Origin: Cellvibrio fontiphilus_A
GTDB lineage: Bacteria; Pseudomonadota; Gammaproteobacteria; Pseudomonadales; Cellvibrionaceae
Length of the DNA stretch: 64,000 bases
Assembly (NCBI RefSeq): GCF_042646205.1
Contig: NZ_JBHRTF010000002.1
Location: 744,001-808,000 of the forward strand
Direction: 5' to 3'
The position numbers and the translations under genes were made by a program. Of this stretch, positions 61,167-64,000 are shown piece after piece (positions within the stretch are counted from its first letter, which is position 1; each line of letters opens with the position of its first letter). The notes beneath the pieces were generated by a model, which worked only from the letters and a program-made list of their open reading frames with translations, did no database searches and was not told the origin of the DNA.

Positions 61167-62387
61167 ATGATTGAAGTCTCTGAGCTCAGCAAATGCTATC
61201 GCCTGTTCGATAACCCGGCGGATCGTTTAAAACAGAGCTTATTTCGTGGGCGCAAGCAGTTCTACAAAGAGTTTTGGCCAGTCCAGAACGTCAGTTTTCG
61301 GGTTGATAAAGCTGAGGTTGTGGGTTTAATTGGCGCTAATGGCTCAGGCAAGTCAACCATCCTGCAGCTTATTTGCGGCGTACTGCAGCCCACTAAAGGT
61401 AGCATTACTACGGAAGGAAGAATTGCTGCACTCCTCGAATTAGGGTCAGGCTTTAACCCGGAGTTTACCGGTCATGACAACCTCATTATGAACGCCTCAC
61501 TGCTAGGGTTAACATCCGCGCAAATTGAAGAGCGCTATCAGGAAATTGTGGATTTTTCCGGCATTGGTGATTTTATCTATCAACCGGTTAAGCACTATTC
61601 CAGTGGTATGGTTGTGCGTCTTGCTTTTGCGATTAGCAGCTATGTAGATGCTGACATACTCGTAGTGGATGAGGCTCTGGCGGTAGGTGATGCAGGCTTT
61701 CAAGCCAAATGTTTGGAGCGCATAGAGCGCCTTATGCAGCAAGGCACTACAGTACTGCTAGTCACTCACGATATGCAGTTAATCAAGCGCTATTGCGACC
61801 GCGTCATCTACCTTAAAAAAGGTCAGATTGCCTATGACGGCGATCCGGAAGAGGGCACAGAAATTTATTTGGCAGAAACCAAGGAAACAGATTCAGCGAA
61901 TAAAGCCGTTACGCGTAATCGTTCTACCACTGGTGCTGCCAATCTTGCTTTTGGTACCGGAAAGGGGGCTATTACAGAAGCGCAGATAGTCGCAGCATCT
62001 GGCAGGGGAAGCTCAGTTGTTGTCAAACAGGGGGAGCGGGTGCAGTTGGTCGTAAAAGCCAAAATCACAACTGAATTCACCTTTCCTCGCATTCAAATGA
62101 CAGTGCGGGATAGTCGGGGCTATAACCTTTTTGGTTTTAACAACATTTATGGTGGAAAGAAGCTTACGCCTGACACAGAAGGTAACTTGACGGTAATGTT
62201 TAGTTTCGAGGCGGCCTTACAAGCAGGCGACTATGCAATCACCTTACGTTTGGATGATTGCGATAATACCGAGCAAGTTAATTTGGTTGATAAACAAGTT
62301 GGCATTGTGGACTTCACAGTAACAATGGTTACCAAGCACTTTGATGCGGTGATCGATCTAAAAGGACGTTGCGAGGAAATAGAGTGA
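61167..62387 (+). CDS. ABC polysaccharide export ATPase with C-terminal glycan-binding domain (Wzt-like)
   Basis: A 406-residue protein. The ABC ATPase (residues 1 to about 235) has Walker A GANGSGKST (56-64), the polysaccharide-exporter signature HYSSGMVVRLAFA, Walker B ILVVDEALAVGD and LLVTHD. After a linker, residues about 260-400 form a Wzt_C-type beta-sandwich (VVVKQGERVQLVVKAKITTE, QAGDYAITLRLDD), which in Wzt recognises the modified end of the glycan before export. Its permease partner is the Wzm-like gene 13 kb upstream. The stop overlaps the next GTG by 4 bp. Confidence 0.94.
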   Translation: MIEVSELSKCYRLFDNPADRLKQSLFRGRKQFYKEFWPVQNVSFRVDKAEVVGLIGANGSGKSTILQLICGVLQPTKGSITTEGRIAALLELGSGFNPEFTGHDNLIMNASLLGLTSAQIEERYQEIVDFSGIGDFIYQPVKHYSSGMVVRLAFAISSYVDADILVVDEALAVGDAGFQAKCLERIERLMQQGTTVLLVTHDMQLIKRYCDRVIYLKKGQIAYDGDPEEGTEIYLAETKETDSANKAVTRNRSTTGAANLAFGTGKGAITEAQIVAASGRGSSVVVKQGERVQLVVKAKITTEFTFPRIQMTVRDSRGYNLFGFNNIYGGKKLTPDTEGNLTVMFSFEAALQAGDYAITLRLDDCDNTEQVNLVDKQVGIVDFTVTMVTKHFDAVIDLKGRCEEIE

Positions 62388-64000
62388 ACATAGTTTTTGT
62401 GTGTCAGCGCGGTGAGTTAGAAATAAAAGCTGTGCTTCTGGCGTGGTCGCTTAGACGATTTTTAGGTAAGGATGTAAACCTTATTGCCGCTTGCCCGCAG
62501 TTTTTGGACTGGGGAGATTTGTCTGAGAATACCAAGGCAATTCTGGGCACCCTCGATGTTCAGCTCGCGAGTTTTATGCCTGTTTTTGGCGAGCGCTATC
62601 CGATTGGAAACAAAATATCAGCACTTGCATTACTGCCTGATGGACAAAACGGCTGTTTTATTGATTCCGACATGTTGTGTTTGTCGCCTTGGAATCTTAC
62701 CAATGACTTGGAAAAACACACCACCTTGGTTAAACCTGCGGACATGGGTACATGGGGCAGCGATAGTGCGTGGCAAGCGCTTTACTCGGCGTGTGATATT
62801 ACCCTTCCTGAGCGTAAGGTTCGTTTAACTGTCACAGGTCAATTGTCATCACCCTATTTTAATGCAGGTTTTGTCGTTAGCTCCCAGCCTCAGCACTTGG
62901 CAGCGCAGTGGCTGATGTTCGCACAACAATTCGATCAGCAATCACCGCCACTGGAGAACAAATACCCTTGGCTGGATCAAATTGCGTTACCACTGGCAAT
63001 GATAAAAACCGGCTCCTGGGGTGTGCTTGATGAGCGGTTTAATTTTCCTGCGCATCTGCGCCTACTGGGCGATAGTGACGTCGCACTTTGCCATTATCAC
63101 TCTCCCCAAGTCATTTTGCGTGAACCTCGTCTTTATGATTTATTTAATTGTGCCCGCCAAGAACTTCAGCTTTTAGATTCATTATTAGCGGCACACCCCG
63201 CGTGGAGATCCTTAATTTCAATTTCTTTTCCCAGTGTTACCTACAAGGTAGAGGAACGTAATTTTTTGATTACGGGTATTCCGCGCAGTGGCACGAGTTA
63301 TGTTAGTAGTATTTTAGATGCGCAGGATAATTGGCTGGTATTGAATGAGCCGGGCGAGATATTTGCGCATTTGAATGCGCGTAAAGATGCAAGTGGCATA
63401 GGCCAGTTCCATGCTGAATCCAGAGCAAGAGTTCTGTTGGGTGAACCGGTAAAAAATAAAGTAAAAAATGGGCAGGTCATTCAGGATACGGCACAACTGG
63501 ATGCTGCTGAGCTATATCACCCTACAGTCCATTCTGCAGACTTTTGGTTGGGCAGCAAAAATACGCTTGCTTATCTGGCGTCTTTACCTAAGGTTATCGA
63601 TCTTGGTTGGCCGGTGATTGCAATGGTGCGCCATCCGTTAGACACAATTACATCATGGCGTAATACATTCAACCACTTGCGTGATGCAAAGCCAAGTGAG
63701 TTACCCATCGCTAATCCACAATTCCACGGGTGGTCGGCGCAGCATCGAGAATATCTTTTAGAACTCGATTCTATGCCTGATGCTCGCCTGCGTAGAGTAT
63801 TGTTTTGGCGCTTACTCGCCAGTGTTCTTATAGAGCATCGCAATGCGATTCAGTTGTATCGGTATGAAGATGTCATTACAGATCCTTCTTCATTTTTAGC
63901 GAGCGTTGCACAAAAGCTGAATTACCATAAACCAAATGTTTTAGCCTCGGGTAGTTTACGCAACCGTGTTGATCAATATGATCCTCTTGAGCGTGAAATG
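62384..64000 (+). CDS. glycosyltransferase-sulfotransferase fusion (3' end outside window)
   Basis: The frame opens at a GTG overlapping the wzt stop (GTGA) and stays open for 539 codons to the window edge. Residues 1 to about 280 look like a nucleotide-sugar-dependent transferase with a DSD metal motif (CFIDSDMLC, residues 94-96). The second half is a sulfotransferase: the PAPS 5'-phosphosulfate loop ITGIPRSGTSYVSSIL (about 296-311) and the 3'-phosphate motif MVRHPLDTITSWR (414-426). It probably modifies the exported glycan by adding a sugar and/or sulfate, possibly at the end recognised by the Wzt C-domain. The C-terminus is missing, so the domain count may grow. Confidence 0.78.
   Translation, partial: MNIVFVCQRGELEIKAVLLAWSLRRFLGKDVNLIAACPQFLDWGDLSENTKAILGTLDVQLASFMPVFGERYPIGNKISALALLPDGQNGCFIDSDMLCLSPWNLTNDLEKHTTLVKPADMGTWGSDSAWQALYSACDITLPERKVRLTVTGQLSSPYFNAGFVVSSQPQHLAAQWLMFAQQFDQQSPPLENKYPWLDQIALPLAMIKTGSWGVLDERFNFPAHLRLLGDSDVALCHYHSPQVILREPRLYDLFNCARQELQLLDSLLAAHPAWRSLISISFPSVTYKVEERNFLITGIPRSGTSYVSSILDAQDNWLVLNEPGEIFAHLNARKDASGIGQFHAESRARVLLGEPVKNKVKNGQVIQDTAQLDAAELYHPTVHSADFWLGSKNTLAYLASLPKVIDLGWPVIAMVRHPLDTITSWRNTFNHLRDAKPSELPIANPQFHGWSAQHREYLLELDSMPDARLRRVLFWRLLASVLIEHRNAIQLYRYEDVITDPSSFLASVAQKLNYHKPNVLASGSLRNRVDQYDPLEREM

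Noticed and set aside
1..64000. CRISPR arrays, insertion sequences, prophage genes, tRNA or rRNA genes
   Set aside because: Read through both strands: no regularly spaced repeats, transposase, integrase or phage structural motifs, and no cloverleaf-like sequence with the T-loop consensus was noticed.

Overview
The window looks like chromosomal DNA of a free-living gammaproteobacterium, most likely Cellvibrionaceae (Cellvibrio-like). I base this on the pseudomonad-type order polA / small-RNA gap / engB / cytochrome c4 / dsbA / GGDEF gene, on large Xanthomonas-Caulobacter-type TonB receptors next to a tryptophan-halogenase-family gene, and on an Xps-like type II secretion operon. I see no phage, insertion sequence, tRNA, rRNA or CRISPR array.

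Left part (1-9.8 kb): two closely related TonB-dependent receptors flank a Tat-exported PhoX/DUF839 phosphatase-like gene with a possible Pho box. The second receptor is the last gene of a sigma factor / FecR / receptor cell-surface-signalling unit. An LpxH-like phosphoesterase and a small unknown gene follow. Zinc module (9.9-13.1 kb): zur-znuC-znuB diverge from znuA around a clear Zur box.

Core block (13.1-26.3 kb): two small unknown genes, polA, a candidate ErsA/Spot 42-position small RNA with an envelope-stress type promoter, engB, cytochrome c4 and a lipoprotein DsbA. Then comes a tightly packed five-gene operon: diguanylate cyclase, cupredoxin-like protein, GGDEF-EAL protein, DUF3034 protein and lipoprotein truncated haemoglobin.

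Sugar-uptake/sensing block on the minus strand (26.4-35.4 kb): TonB receptor, halogenase-family flavoprotein, extracellular sugar-binding protein, chemoreceptor and a second solute-binding protein. A LacI-family-type operator lies inside the receptor promoter and a second copy lies 231 bp away. DUF533, CobW-family, fadE and a sensory diguanylate cyclase follow (35.9-41.9 kb).

Right part (42.1-64 kb): a cell-surface locus. Sugar epimerase, WbpM-like dehydratase, two glycosyltransferases and an ABC-2 polysaccharide export permease (Wzm) lead into a complete eleven-gene Xps-ordered type II secretion operon with a liposecretin. Next comes a very strongly codon-biased secreted protein with four cysteines, then a DsbA-like oxidoreductase, the Wzt ATPase matching the permease, and a glycosyltransferase-sulfotransferase fusion that runs off the window. 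The layout suggests a surface-layer-like protein with its own secretion machine and folding enzyme, embedded in the locus that builds the surface glycan it may bind. This is the most interesting system in the window. Its function is inferred, not shown.
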